Assembly (NCBI RefSeq): GCF_000014005.1
Contig: NC_008009.1
Coordinates: forward strand, 2,790,001 to 2,854,000
Direction: 5' to 3'
DNA: 64,000 bases
Source of the DNA: Candidatus Koribacter versatilis Ellin345
GTDB taxonomy: Bacteria > Acidobacteriota > Terriglobia > Terriglobales > Acidobacteriaceae
Every line of letters starts with the position of its first letter. Position 1 is the first letter of the stretch. The translations under genes were made by a program, and so were the position numbers. The notes below the pieces were generated by a model. The model was not told the origin of the DNA, searched no databases, and saw only the letters and a list, made by a program, of their open reading frames with translations. Positions 26,493 through 35,770 of the stretch are shown piece after piece.

Positions 26493-27005
26493 CTAGCGCA
26501 GCCGCAATACCATCTGGTGCTCATCCACGAACTTGTCGCCTACGCGCAGCGCGTGCGGCTCAGTTCCCCATGTCTCGAAGCCGAGACTGCGATACAGCTC
26601 GAATGCGGTGGTGTTGGTTGTCGCCACCGCTAGCAGTATGTGATCCAGCCCGGCTTGGGGCCGCGCCCGATCTAGCACCTGCTGCATCAACGCACGCCCA
26701 ACCCCACGTCCTCGATGCGAAGCCTTCACGTAAACACCGTAGATATGCGCTTTGTGCTGCTCTTTCACCCGTGTCTCACGAATGAACGTAGCGATGCCGA
26801 TGAGCGCCTCGCCATCGAACCCTCCCATGCAGAAGCTGCCGTCGCTCATATCGCGCAGGCGGGTGGCCATGTCCTCGACGGAGAGTACGCGAAACTCCTC
26901 GGGAGCTTTCCCGAACGCTTCCCGCTCCGTCTCGAGGGCTTCCAGCCGTACATTCCAGTAGGCGGCGGCATCGCTCGGGTTGAGCTCACGAAAATTCATC
27001 CCCAT
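26493..27005 (-). CDS. GNAT-family N-acetyltransferase
   Basis: About 170 residues with VYVKASHRGRGVGRALMQQVLDRA (acetyl-CoA motif RGxGxG/A) and TTNTTAFELYRSLGFETWGTEP. The N-terminal MNFRELNPSDAAAYWNVRLEALE is typical of GNATs acting on small molecules or protein N-termini. The substrate is unknown. Starts at 27005 and 26999 are equally plausible. Confidence 0.85.
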   Translation of the reverse strand: MGMNFRELNPSDAAAYWNVRLEALETEREAFGKAPEEFRVLSVEDMATRLRDMSDGSFCMGGFDGEALIGIATFIRETRVKEQHKAHIYGVYVKASHRGRGVGRALMQQVLDRARPQAGLDHILLAVATTNTTAFELYRSLGFETWGTEPHALRVGDKFVDEHQMVLRLR

Positions 27006-27134
27006 AGTGTGACGTATTTTGCCGCGCGTTGTACACCGCTCCGCCGTCATCAGCGAAGCACTGTCTAAGGGACGCAAAGGCCTTGGCCTCTGCTAAATCT
27101 TCCGACCTCCGGAAGACTGTTATCCTAGAAAGTT

Positions 27135-29252
27135 ATGTCGTCGCGCTCGAACGCACTGGGAAACGCTTCCTCCTCTTATCTCCGCTCCGCCCTACACCAG
27201 CCCATCCACTGGCACCAGTGGGGTCCGGAGGCCTTTGCCGCTGCGCAGCAGGAAAACAAGCCGATTCTTCTCGACATCGGGGCAGTGTGGTGCCACTGGT
27301 GCCATGTCATGGACCGCGAGTCCTACGACGATCCAGAAGTTGCAGACATCCTTAACCGTGAGTTTATCGCCATTAAAGTAGACCGCGACGAGCGTCCCGA
27401 CGTAGACAGCCGATACCAAACGGCTGTCGCCGCGATTACCGGCCAAGGAGGCTGGCCGCTCACCGCGTTCCTCACCACCGAAGGCAAACCCTTCTATGGC
27501 GGAACTTACTTCCCTCCCCGCGACGCCCACGGCCGTCCGGGCTTCAAGAAGATTCTGCTGGCGATTGCCGACGCCTACAAGAACCGCCGCGACGACGTAT
27601 TGCGCGAAGCCGACGGCATGATGACCGCATTGCACCACGCCGAAGGCCTCGCCGGTCACGGTGGCGATTTCAATCCACGCGTCATCACCATGATGGTGCA
27701 GTCGGCGCTCAATTCCTTCGATCCCAAGAACGGTGGCTTCGGCTCTGCGCCGAAATTTCCTCATGCTTCGATCGTCGAGGTCCTGCTCGATTGGTACGCG
27801 CGCACCGGTGAAGACGGCGCCGCCAACGTCGCGCGCACTACGCTTGAGAAGATGGCGCAAGGCGGCGTGTACGACCAGATCGCTGGCGGCTTTCATCGCT
27901 ATTCGGTAGACGAGAACTGGATCGTTCCGCACTTCGAGAAGATGTCGTACGACAACTCGGAGCTGCTGCGCAATTACGTGCACGCGGCGCAGCTTTTTCC
28001 CGACGCTGCCTTTGCTGAAACTGCGAAGGACATCATCCGCTGGGTAGATTCCACGTTGACAGATCGCGAGCACGGGGGCTTCTACGCCTCTCAGGATGCC
28101 GACATCAACCTCGAGGATGACGGCGACTATTTCACCTGGACCGTGGACGAAGCCAAAGCTGCCCTCACCGCGCAGGAATTTGAAGTTGCGGCGCTGCACT
28201 ACGACATCAACGAAGTCGGCGAAATGCACCACAACTCAGCGAAGAACGTCCTCTGGATCCGCGCCGAGGTCGAAGAAATCGCGATGCGGCTGTCGCTCAA
28301 GCCGGACCAGATCCGGATGTTGCTGAACTCTGCGAAACAGAAGATGCTCGTCGCACGTCTCCAGCGTCCCACGCCATACATCGACAAGACCGTCTATGTG
28401 AACTGGAATGCGATGTTCGTGAGCGCCTACCTCGCCGCCGGGCGTGTACTCGGAATGAAAGACGCCCACCACTTCGCGCTACGCACGCTCGATCGCATTC
28501 TCGGACAGTGGAACGACAAGCAGCAGTTGCCACACGTGATCGCCTACTCCGATCCCAACGCCGTGCTGCGCGAAAGCCGGGGTTTGCTCGACGATTACGT
28601 CTTCACCGCACTCGCTTGCCTCGATGCCTACGAAGCCACTGGCGATCTCACCTACTTCCGCTGCGCGCAACAGATCGCCGACACCGCCATCGCAAAATTC
28701 GGCGATGCCACTTCGGGCGGCTTCTTCGACGCCGAACCTACAACCGAGCAAGTCGCCCTCGGCGCGCTCTCGGTGCGCCGCAAAGCCTTCCAGGATTCAC
28801 CAACGCCCGCGGGTAATCCCGCTGCCGCAATCCTGATGCTCCGACTCCATGCGTATACCAACGACACGCGCTATCGCGATAAAGCCGAAGACACCCTCGA
28901 AACGTTCGCAGGCGCCGTCGAACAGTTTGGGATTTATGCCGGAACCTATGGTCGCGCCGCGATCTGGTTTTCAAAACCCCACACCCAGGTTGTAATCATC
29001 GGCACCGACGCCTCCGCCGCGGATCTCGAACGCGCCGCATTTCAGACCTTCGCCGAGAACTTGTCGGTCATTCGTCTCGCACAAGCCGATGCGCACCTGC
29101 TTCCGCCCGCACTGGCAGAGACCATACCCAACGTTCCAGGCGTCAATGATGGCCGCGCTGTCGCCGTCGTCTGCTCGAACTTTGCCTGCCAGCCTCCCAT
29201 TACATCCGCGCAGGATCTTACAGACACTTTAAAGAAACTACTTCGCTCCTAG
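27135..29252 (+). CDS. DUF255 thioredoxin-domain protein (YyaL/SSP411 family)
   Basis: 705 residues. The N-terminal thioredoxin-like domain carries VWCHWCHVMDRESYDDPEVA, with the CxxC at residues 53-56, and GGWPLTAFLTTEGKPFYGGTYFP. The remaining part (about 190-690) is an alpha/alpha six-hairpin barrel like that of N-acylglucosamine epimerases (GGGxD/QIxGGFHRYSVDENWIVPHFEKM). The family is broadly conserved, and a thiol-based or sugar-related enzymatic role is only suspected. The next gene follows after 14 bases. Confidence 0.9.
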   Translation: MSSRSNALGNASSSYLRSALHQPIHWHQWGPEAFAAAQQENKPILLDIGAVWCHWCHVMDRESYDDPEVADILNREFIAIKVDRDERPDVDSRYQTAVAAITGQGGWPLTAFLTTEGKPFYGGTYFPPRDAHGRPGFKKILLAIADAYKNRRDDVLREADGMMTALHHAEGLAGHGGDFNPRVITMMVQSALNSFDPKNGGFGSAPKFPHASIVEVLLDWYARTGEDGAANVARTTLEKMAQGGVYDQIAGGFHRYSVDENWIVPHFEKMSYDNSELLRNYVHAAQLFPDAAFAETAKDIIRWVDSTLTDREHGGFYASQDADINLEDDGDYFTWTVDEAKAALTAQEFEVAALHYDINEVGEMHHNSAKNVLWIRAEVEEIAMRLSLKPDQIRMLLNSAKQKMLVARLQRPTPYIDKTVYVNWNAMFVSAYLAAGRVLGMKDAHHFALRTLDRILGQWNDKQQLPHVIAYSDPNAVLRESRGLLDDYVFTALACLDAYEATGDLTYFRCAQQIADTAIAKFGDATSGGFFDAEPTTEQVALGALSVRRKAFQDSPTPAGNPAAAILMLRLHAYTNDTRYRDKAEDTLETFAGAVEQFGIYAGTYGRAAIWFSKPHTQVVIIGTDASAADLERAAFQTFAENLSVIRLAQADAHLLPPALAETIPNVPGVNDGRAVAVVCSNFACQPPITSAQDLTDTLKKLLRS

Positions 29253-29266
29253 AAAGCACTCATCGA

Positions 29267-29752
29267 ATGCCCGTAAAAAAGAAGACCTCAGCAAAGAAGC
29301 CGGCGAAGAAGACTATTCGCCACACCAACAACCACGCCCGCGGCGGCACCTATTTCACTCCCAAGGGCAACGTCTCCATTGCCGTTCCTCCCTTCTGGTT
29401 CTTCCGCCAGACCAACGACGACCTCGAACTTGACTCGCCTTCCACTGCGACGTCCATCGTCATCTCCGCATTTCATCGCACTGGCCGGGTCGAAGCTCTC
29501 GACTCTCGCGAATACATGAAGCGATTTCTCCAGACTGCTCCTGCTGTCGGCCGAAAGACAGTCACTCTAAGCACCAAGCAGCGTACCGCCGCGAAGTTCA
29601 AAGACTCCGAAGGCGCGAACTGGCAATGCGAGTTCCTCACCGACGGCAATACCCTGCTCCTCGCCACGCTCAATAGCACTGAGAAGCCGCGCTCGCCGGA
29701 AGCGCACACTGCCGGCGCCGTGCTGGATTCGATCAAAATTGTAAAAAGGTAA
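29267..29752 (+). CDS. Unknown protein with Lys-rich N-terminal tail
   Basis: 161 residues with no family I recognise. The N-terminus (residues 3-20) is Lys/Ala-rich (KKKTSAKKPAKK) and resembles nucleic-acid-binding or histone-H1-like tails. The body starts GGTYFTPKGNVSIAVPPFWFF and contains TVTLSTKQRTAAKF and TAGAVLDSIKIVKR, the latter like the end of small beta-sandwich domains that monitor user-protein stability (PsbP/DUF1795-like). It is probably co-transcribed with the DUF255 gene. Confidence 0.7.
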   Translation: MPVKKKTSAKKPAKKTIRHTNNHARGGTYFTPKGNVSIAVPPFWFFRQTNDDLELDSPSTATSIVISAFHRTGRVEALDSREYMKRFLQTAPAVGRKTVTLSTKQRTAAKFKDSEGANWQCEFLTDGNTLLLATLNSTEKPRSPEAHTAGAVLDSIKIVKR

Positions 29753-29766
29753 AGCCGAACTGCAAT

Positions 29767-30846
29767 TTAGGCGATAAGTGCGGTCGTCGAGCGACGCACC
29801 ACGAGTTCAGGTTCCACCACAACCTGCTTTGGGCGGAAGCTTCCGCTTGTCTCGATCTGCGCGATGACCTCGGCCGTTGCGACTCGTGCCATCTCTTCAA
29901 TTGGCTGGCTGATGGTCGTAAGTGGTGGATCAACCAAGCCAGCAATCGGGACATTGTCGAACCCGACGATGGAGATCCTGCCTGGCACGTCAATCCCGGC
30001 ATCCTTGAACTTGCGCATGGCGCCGATCGCGGACATATCGTTGAATGCAACCACCGCCGTGAATCGCGCTCCCGAGGCAAGCAGCGTCTCGGCCGCCTTG
30101 TAGCCCTCTGCGATCGGATCCAGTCCGTCGTCGATGCGATGCAACTGCACCACCGCCTTAGAATCGATCCTCAGCCCGAGTTCGCAACAGCCGTCGACAA
30201 ATGCCCTCCATCGCGGCTCCGCGTCCACAGATCCTTCATGCCCCTTCACGAATGCAATGTGCCGATGTCCGAGCGCATAGAGATGCCGCAGTGCCGCGTT
30301 CACCCCTGCTTCGTTGTCGAGAGAAATCTGCGTGCTCCGGAATTTCAACTTCTGACTTCCCACCACGACCAACGGCACGTCCGGAAGCGTTGCGAGCGGC
30401 GTGTTGATGAGGATTACGCCCTCCACGCCTCGCTCCACAAAGCTGCGCAAACGCAAATCGATCGCTTCCGGGTTCCAATGGTGGCTCGAAACGAAGTAGA
30501 GATATCCGCGTTCCACGAGCTCGCGCTCGATGTTGGTCATGAAGCTGGTGTTGTAACCTTCCCCGAAGTCAGGGACCAGTATGCCGATCTGGTAGTTGCG
30601 TTTCTGGTTGAGTGCCCGCGCGAAGTAGTTGGGCTTGTAACTCAACTTCTCCGCGGCCTTACGCACGCGCTCACGGGTCTCTTCTGACAGCGTCTTCGCT
30701 ACCGGCGAGTTATTGAGCACCAGTGATACCGTCGTGGACGACAGACCCAAATAGTCCGCAACGTCGCGCAGCCGCACAGGTTTCTCCTGTTTCGCGGCTG
30801 CTGACGTTGCGGATTGTGAAGTGCGCGAGGGTCTCGCCACGGTCAC
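29767..30846 (-). CDS. LacI-family transcriptional regulator
   Basis: The N-terminal helix-turn-helix is RLRDVADYLGLSSTTVSLVLNN, followed by a hinge helix with LSYKPNYFARAL and a periplasmic-binding-protein-like effector domain ending in ISQPIEEMARVATAEVI. The start is GTG 6 bases after the GH16 stop, so it is cotranscribed with GH16 and the TonB receptor. The perfect palindrome ACCTAAACCGGTTTAGGT before the receptor gene has the central CG expected of LacI operators and is its likely target. The inducer is probably a beta-glucan oligosaccharide (inference). Confidence 0.93.
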   Translation of the reverse strand: MTVARPSRTSQSATSAAAKQEKPVRLRDVADYLGLSSTTVSLVLNNSPVAKTLSEETRERVRKAAEKLSYKPNYFARALNQKRNYQIGILVPDFGEGYNTSFMTNIERELVERGYLYFVSSHHWNPEAIDLRLRSFVERGVEGVILINTPLATLPDVPLVVVGSQKLKFRSTQISLDNEAGVNAALRHLYALGHRHIAFVKGHEGSVDAEPRWRAFVDGCCELGLRIDSKAVVQLHRIDDGLDPIAEGYKAAETLLASGARFTAVVAFNDMSAIGAMRKFKDAGIDVPGRISIVGFDNVPIAGLVDPPLTTISQPIEEMARVATAEVIAQIETSGSFRPKQVVVEPELVVRRSTTALIA

Positions 30847-30852
30847 GCTGAC

Positions 30853-32007
30853 TCAGTTCGCGTACACGCGGACGTAATCCACGAGCATCTCCGACGGAAA
30901 CGGGGTCGTCGCATCTGGTGCACCCGGCCAGCTTCCACCGACAGCCATGTTGAGAATGATGAACGCTCCACCATCCGAATCAAACGGCCAAGTGCCGGTA
31001 GTGATTGTCGTCGAATCGAACGATGCATACACATTCGACGGATCATCGATGTAGTACTGCACCTTCCCCTTGGACCAGATCATGCCGTAAATATGCCAAT
31101 CTGACGCCGTATAAGTTTGGGCCGCTGTAGGCCAGGTTACCGAGCCGTTCAGGTTGCCGGCGCCATGGATCGAGCCCGCAAACCAATCCGGCAAAGGCGC
31201 ATTGATGTGTTCCATGATGTCGTGCTCGCCGCACGCTGGCCAGTTCACGGTCGTGATGTTGTTCCCCAACATCCAGAACGCCGGCCATAGCCCCTGCCCT
31301 TCCGGCATTTTGATCAGCGCCTCAACGCGCCCGTAAGACGTACTGAACAGGCCCTGGGTCTTTAGCCGCGCCGAAGTGTACGCACCGCCGCTCGCGTTGC
31401 GCGCTACAACGTGCAGATAACCATCGGTACCAACGTACGTATTTGGCAGAGCGGTATCGCACGGCGACGTTGTCGAGCCATACGCACAATAGGTCTCGAG
31501 TTCAGCATTACCCCAGCCGCCGGCCCCGGTGTCGTAGGTCCATACTGACGCATCGGGCTGCACATTCGAGCCGCTCGAGTTTGAAAATTCGTCGCTCCAA
31601 ACCAATGCACCGCTCGCAATCCCGGAGACGCTTTGCGAGGTCACATCGCTGTCCGTCATGCCACTCACAGTCGCAACGACCTTGATCGTAACGTTGGAAG
31701 CAATCAGTACCGGCGTCAGGTATTGCTGTGAGGTGGACGTCGGCGTCGATCCGTCGGTCGTGAAAAAGATGCTCGCACCCGATGTCGTATCGGCCATCGT
31801 GACCACCTGGCCGCCGTTCTGAGCGGCTGTCATGGTGACCGTCGGCGTAGCCACCTGCGCCGGTGGGGGCGGGGTTGTGCCACCGCCACTGCTGCCTCCG
31901 CCGCAGCCTGCGGTGATGATGACGCACAAAAGCGAAAAAGCAGCCGCAGCGCTGCGCTTTCCGCTCAACAGGAAAACTAGCGAGGAGCGTTTTAGTTGAT
32001 TAGTCAT
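30853..32007 (-). CDS. GH16 laminarinase-like lipoprotein with chitobiase-type C-domain module
   Basis: Lipobox ITAGC (Cys35), a Gly/Pro linker, then a CHB_HEX_C-type beta-sandwich (about 52-128, with IFFTTDGSTPT) and a GH16 jelly-roll (about 135-385: LVWSDEFS, WGNAELETYC, GRVEALIKMPEGQGLWPAFWML). The active-site motif reads GEHDIMEHI (E261, D263, E266) where GEIDIME is usual; the catalytic acids are kept. It should hydrolyse beta-1,3(1,4)-glucans at the cell surface and feed the TonB receptor. The ATG at 32007 is used; TTG/GTG codons at 32022/32019 are possible. Confidence 0.9.
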   Translation of the reverse strand: MTNQLKRSSLVFLLSGKRSAAAAFSLLCVIITAGCGGGSSGGGTTPPPPAQVATPTVTMTAAQNGGQVVTMADTTSGASIFFTTDGSTPTSTSQQYLTPVLIASNVTIKVVATVSGMTDSDVTSQSVSGIASGALVWSDEFSNSSGSNVQPDASVWTYDTGAGGWGNAELETYCAYGSTTSPCDTALPNTYVGTDGYLHVVARNASGGAYTSARLKTQGLFSTSYGRVEALIKMPEGQGLWPAFWMLGNNITTVNWPACGEHDIMEHINAPLPDWFAGSIHGAGNLNGSVTWPTAAQTYTASDWHIYGMIWSKGKVQYYIDDPSNVYASFDSTTITTGTWPFDSDGGAFIILNMAVGGSWPGAPDATTPFPSEMLVDYVRVYAN

Positions 32008-32034
32008 TTGAGTTTGCACCAAGCGGAGACATTG

Positions 32035-32078
32035 TACGAAAAGAGGGCCCCGGACGCCCCTGCAGACTTCCGGAGCCC
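32035..32078 (-). terminator. Terminator between the TonB receptor and GH16 genes
   Basis: GGGCCCCGGA (32045-32054)/TCCGGAGCCC (32069-32078), 9 of 10 pairs. On the minus strand it is followed by CTCTTTTCG. It sits inside the apparent operon and could lower GH16 and lacI expression relative to the receptor. Confidence 0.55.
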
Positions 32079-32090
32079 TGTTGAGGACAG

Positions 32091-35000
32091 CTAGAAGGTA
32101 AAGCGCGCACCAAACTGGCCAGTACGTCCTCCGAACCCGGTATAGCCGGTAATCTGGCCAAACGTGGGGCTGCCGAGGTTCGTATCGGGACCAGCAAACT
32201 GGTGACGGTTGAAGATGTTGAAGAATTCCAGGCGGAAGGTGAAGTTGTACCGTCCGTCCGGTCCGAACGCGAGTCCTTTATGCAGACCGATATCTTCGGT
32301 TGCCAGCCCAGGATTCCGCAGGAAGTCCTGGAAGTTGCCGGCCGTGCCTAGCTCTGCATTGGCCGGATTTGCGAAGCAAGCTGCGTTCAGCCACTGTTTA
32401 TACAACTTCGCGCTGCCGTTCGTCGGATCGCAACCCGCAACCATGTTCACGTACACCGCGTTGTAGCCAGGATACGAGTTGGTCGAGTGCACCGAGATCG
32501 GCGTGCCCGTGTTGTAGTGGAAGCTGCCGTTCAAGCTCCATCCGCCGATCAGGTAGTCGACCGGCGTGCTCACATTCCCGCCGAACGCTTGTCCGTGACC
32601 GAATGGTAGGTCATAGATGACATAGCCCTTCACGATGTGCGTCATGTCGAACCCGGCGATGTCCTTCGCCTCGTTCTTCAGGTCGTACACGTTTTGAATG
32701 GCGCCCGCCCACCATAACTCGCCCATGCTCGAATCCACGTCGCCGTGTGCCTGAGACCAGTTGTAGCTGCCCATCAGCGAGAGCCCCTTCGACGCGCGCT
32801 TGGTCACGCTCGCCTGGAAGCTCTTGTAATCGGAGTTGCCGAGCGGAGATCCCACCGAGAACATCGGACCATATCCCACCGCGATCTGCGGATAAGGCGT
32901 GATTCCCTGCCATCCCGGACCACCCGCATCCCAATAGTGGTTGTAGTCGGCCGGAAATTCTCCGTGGAGGACGTAGTTCTGCATGTTCTCCACAGTTGGC
33001 TGGTTGGTGTTCACCGTACCGCTTTGCAGATGGTAGCTGTGGCTCTGGATCCACACCGCTTCCAGCTTCGTGTCACGCGTTAACTCGCGTTGCACGCCGA
33101 TCTGGTACTGCTGCGTGTTACCCGGAGTCAGCGACCGCGGATCGATCATGACCACGCCCCACTGCGTGTAGTCAGGCTTCTGCACCTGCGACAACACTGG
33201 CTGGTAGCCGTTGTCCCAGTTGAAGTTCTGTTGAATGCTGTGTTGGTAGTAACCAGGGTTGCCGGTCTGCTGGTAAGGAATGCCGCCCCAGGTATTCATG
33301 TTCAGCGGTACGAAGAACACCGAGACGCTGCCGCGAACAACCGTCTTCTCGTTGATCTTGTAGGCTGCGCCCACATGCGGGCCGAAGTTCGCCCACTGCT
33401 GCCGTTTTTCGAAGGACTCGTCTCCCCTCGTCAGGTACTGATACTGGCCCATTGTGCCAGACACTTGATTCATCGCGTCGGTCACCCAGCTCGACCAGTG
33501 ACCGTATTTCTCTTTATATGGACTGTTGTAATCCCAGCGCAGGCTCATGTTAACGGTCAGCCTGTCGTTGACGCGGAAGTCGTCCATCGCATAAAGCGAG
33601 AACGCTTTGCGACGTCCATACTGCGGATCCACTGCGGTTCCCGTGGCCTGGTAGACATCGCCCAGCAGGAAGCTCGCGAACGAGCTGCCGACTTCGTTCC
33701 AGCCGTAGTTGTACCAAGTTGAGGACGCGGTGGAGGTTGGGTCAAACGTTATGTTGTTGAACGTCTCGGAATCCGGATGACTGTTGAACTGCATCGCCCG
33801 GAACTCCGCGCCGAACTTCATCGCGTGGCGACCCTTGGTCCATGCAACTTCATCGTTGTAGATATAGGTGTTCGCTGCGTAGTAGTCGTTGAACTGGCTG
33901 CCCAGGTTGGAGTAGTACCAACCATTAACGTTCGGGCTCCAGTTGGTGTACATGCCGGAGCTGTAGGTGATGAGCGGGAAGTTGCCGGCGCCATCGTAGA
34001 AGCCCAGCTTGTTGTCCCAGTTGTCCGACTGCGAAACCGCGATGCTCGGATTGCGGAAGCGGTTCCACGTGAAATGCGCCACGTTGAGCACGTTCGGCGT
34101 GAACATGTGGCTGTCGCTCAAGCGTACCGAAGGCGCCGTGGTGTTGTGCCAATAGGCATTCGCCATCGGTCCGCCGTACGGCGAGTTCGCGGACCACGCA
34201 CCGCCCTGGTCGGCGTTGATACGCGGATAGTTGTCATAGTAATAAGAACCGTTGAGGTGGTTCTTATCGCTGAAGTTGTAGTCGATCTTCACGCTGGTCT
34301 GCGTGTTGTGGAACCACGGATCGGGGTTATAGGCATTCCCCGCGTTGTTCGTAGGCAGGTCCGACTCAGGCGCGTAATAGTTGTGATAAAGCTGCAGGAT
34401 CTGCGCCGACGTCTTGCTGATTAGGTTGGTTGGAATCTGGTTGTTCACGAACACGCAGTTCGTCGCGGGATTGAAAACCGATCCGCGATAAACCGCATTG
34501 CCGCAGGGATCGTTGCCGTGGGTTACGCTCGTCGTCAGCAACTTGCTCAGATCGGCGTATTGCGCCACGCTGCCGTCAGCATTCAGACCCATCATCGCGT
34601 CCGTAGGAACGGTGCGCGAATTCGGGCCCAGCGCCCAGTTCGCCTGCATATAGCGTTCGAACGAGACGAAATAAAACAGCTTGTCCTTGATGATTGCCCC
34701 GCCAAAGCTCCCGCCCCAGTCAGAGAGGCTATCGCTCTTTTTCAGGTAAGCGCCGGCATTTGCCGGATCAGTGACCACTGCCAACCGGTTCGAGGCACTC
34801 AACGCATCGAGGGATGTCGAATGCAGAAACCCAAATAGGCTCCCATGGATTGCGTTCGTTCCCGACTTCATTTCATACCGGAACACGCCGCCGCCGCTGC
34901 GGCCCGCATCGGCCCCAATGCCCGCGGTGTCCGCCTGGAATTCCTGAACTGCTTCCATCGGTGGCTGCGATTCGCTGATGTAGCCGCCCAACTGCGAAAC

Positions 35001-35579
35001 AGCCGAGGTTCCATCAATCATCACTTCTTTGCTCAATGCCACGCTGCCGTTGATATGCGAGCTGTAATCGCCGCCTTCAACGCCCGGAACATAAGCAAAC
35101 ATGAAATTCGAGAGGTTGCGGCTTCCCTGCACGTTCAGCGGCAACTCCGTGACCGCTTTGGCGTCCAGGTTGGCCGACACCGTCGCATCTTGCGATTGCA
35201 GCATCGGAGTGACGCCCGTGACTTCCACGACCTCCGTAGCCACGCCGATTTGCAACACTGCATTAATTTCAGCGATCTGGCTGGTCATGAGCGTTACTTC
35301 TTTTCGCTCGACCGCCTTGAACCCTTCGTGTGAAAACACCAGCGTGTAGTTGCCGATGGGCAGGTTCGAAATACGATAAATGCCGTCCGTATTAGTTACA
35401 GCGGTTGAAACCAAATTGGTGGCTATGTTGGTGACTTCGACTTTTACGCCCGGCAATACCGCTCCGGACGCATCACGCGCAGCTCCCGTGACCGTGGCCC
35501 GGTCCGACTGCGCAAACAAAAACCCTGCCATGCATAACCAGCAGAGCAACAGGACACTCAGTATCCGCTTAAAACCCAT
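32091..35579 (-). CDS. Oar-like TonB-dependent outer-membrane receptor
   Basis: 1162 residues. It has a signal peptide (1-23), a carboxypeptidase-regulatory-like Ig domain (about 25-110: GAARDASGAVLPGVKVEVTN, GIYRISNLPIGNYTL), a plug domain (about 125-240) and a large beta-barrel ending in GARFTF with the terminal Phe used for outer-membrane insertion. This architecture is the abundant acidobacterial/myxobacterial Oar type. With GH16 and LacI genes downstream it probably imports glucan oligomers. There is no SusD-like gene beside it. Confidence 0.93.
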   Translation of the reverse strand: MGFKRILSVLLLCWLCMAGFLFAQSDRATVTGAARDASGAVLPGVKVEVTNIATNLVSTAVTNTDGIYRISNLPIGNYTLVFSHEGFKAVERKEVTLMTSQIAEINAVLQIGVATEVVEVTGVTPMLQSQDATVSANLDAKAVTELPLNVQGSRNLSNFMFAYVPGVEGGDYSSHINGSVALSKEVMIDGTSAVSQLGGYISESQPPMEAVQEFQADTAGIGADAGRSGGGVFRYEMKSGTNAIHGSLFGFLHSTSLDALSASNRLAVVTDPANAGAYLKKSDSLSDWGGSFGGAIIKDKLFYFVSFERYMQANWALGPNSRTVPTDAMMGLNADGSVAQYADLSKLLTTSVTHGNDPCGNAVYRGSVFNPATNCVFVNNQIPTNLISKTSAQILQLYHNYYAPESDLPTNNAGNAYNPDPWFHNTQTSVKIDYNFSDKNHLNGSYYYDNYPRINADQGGAWSANSPYGGPMANAYWHNTTAPSVRLSDSHMFTPNVLNVAHFTWNRFRNPSIAVSQSDNWDNKLGFYDGAGNFPLITYSSGMYTNWSPNVNGWYYSNLGSQFNDYYAANTYIYNDEVAWTKGRHAMKFGAEFRAMQFNSHPDSETFNNITFDPTSTASSTWYNYGWNEVGSSFASFLLGDVYQATGTAVDPQYGRRKAFSLYAMDDFRVNDRLTVNMSLRWDYNSPYKEKYGHWSSWVTDAMNQVSGTMGQYQYLTRGDESFEKRQQWANFGPHVGAAYKINEKTVVRGSVSVFFVPLNMNTWGGIPYQQTGNPGYYQHSIQQNFNWDNGYQPVLSQVQKPDYTQWGVVMIDPRSLTPGNTQQYQIGVQRELTRDTKLEAVWIQSHSYHLQSGTVNTNQPTVENMQNYVLHGEFPADYNHYWDAGGPGWQGITPYPQIAVGYGPMFSVGSPLGNSDYKSFQASVTKRASKGLSLMGSYNWSQAHGDVDSSMGELWWAGAIQNVYDLKNEAKDIAGFDMTHIVKGYVIYDLPFGHGQAFGGNVSTPVDYLIGGWSLNGSFHYNTGTPISVHSTNSYPGYNAVYVNMVAGCDPTNGSAKLYKQWLNAACFANPANAELGTAGNFQDFLRNPGLATEDIGLHKGLAFGPDGRYNFTFRLEFFNIFNRHQFAGPDTNLGSPTFGQITGYTGFGGRTGQFGARFTF

Positions 35580-35647
35580 GCAAACCTCCGACGCAAGCAG
35601 CAGGAAAAAGGTGGAACAGATAGGAACGTATGAACGCGATTCCCTAG

Positions 35648-35665
35648 ACCTAAACCGGTTTAGGT
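35648..35665. promoter_or_regulatory. LacI-type operator, perfect 18-bp palindrome
   Basis: ACCTAAACCGGTTTAGGT lies 69-86 bases upstream of the TonB receptor start. The palindrome is perfect, with the central CG characteristic of LacI-family operators. The LacI gene at the end of the same operon is the obvious candidate to bind it. Confidence 0.7.
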
Positions 35666-35770
35666 ATCGATTCCAATTACAGGAGCTTCATTTCGCGAAA
35701 TCAATATTTTTGTGAGTGTTGTGAAACTCTGATTCCTGAATCGGAACGCGTTCCCCTTTACAATGTCCTC

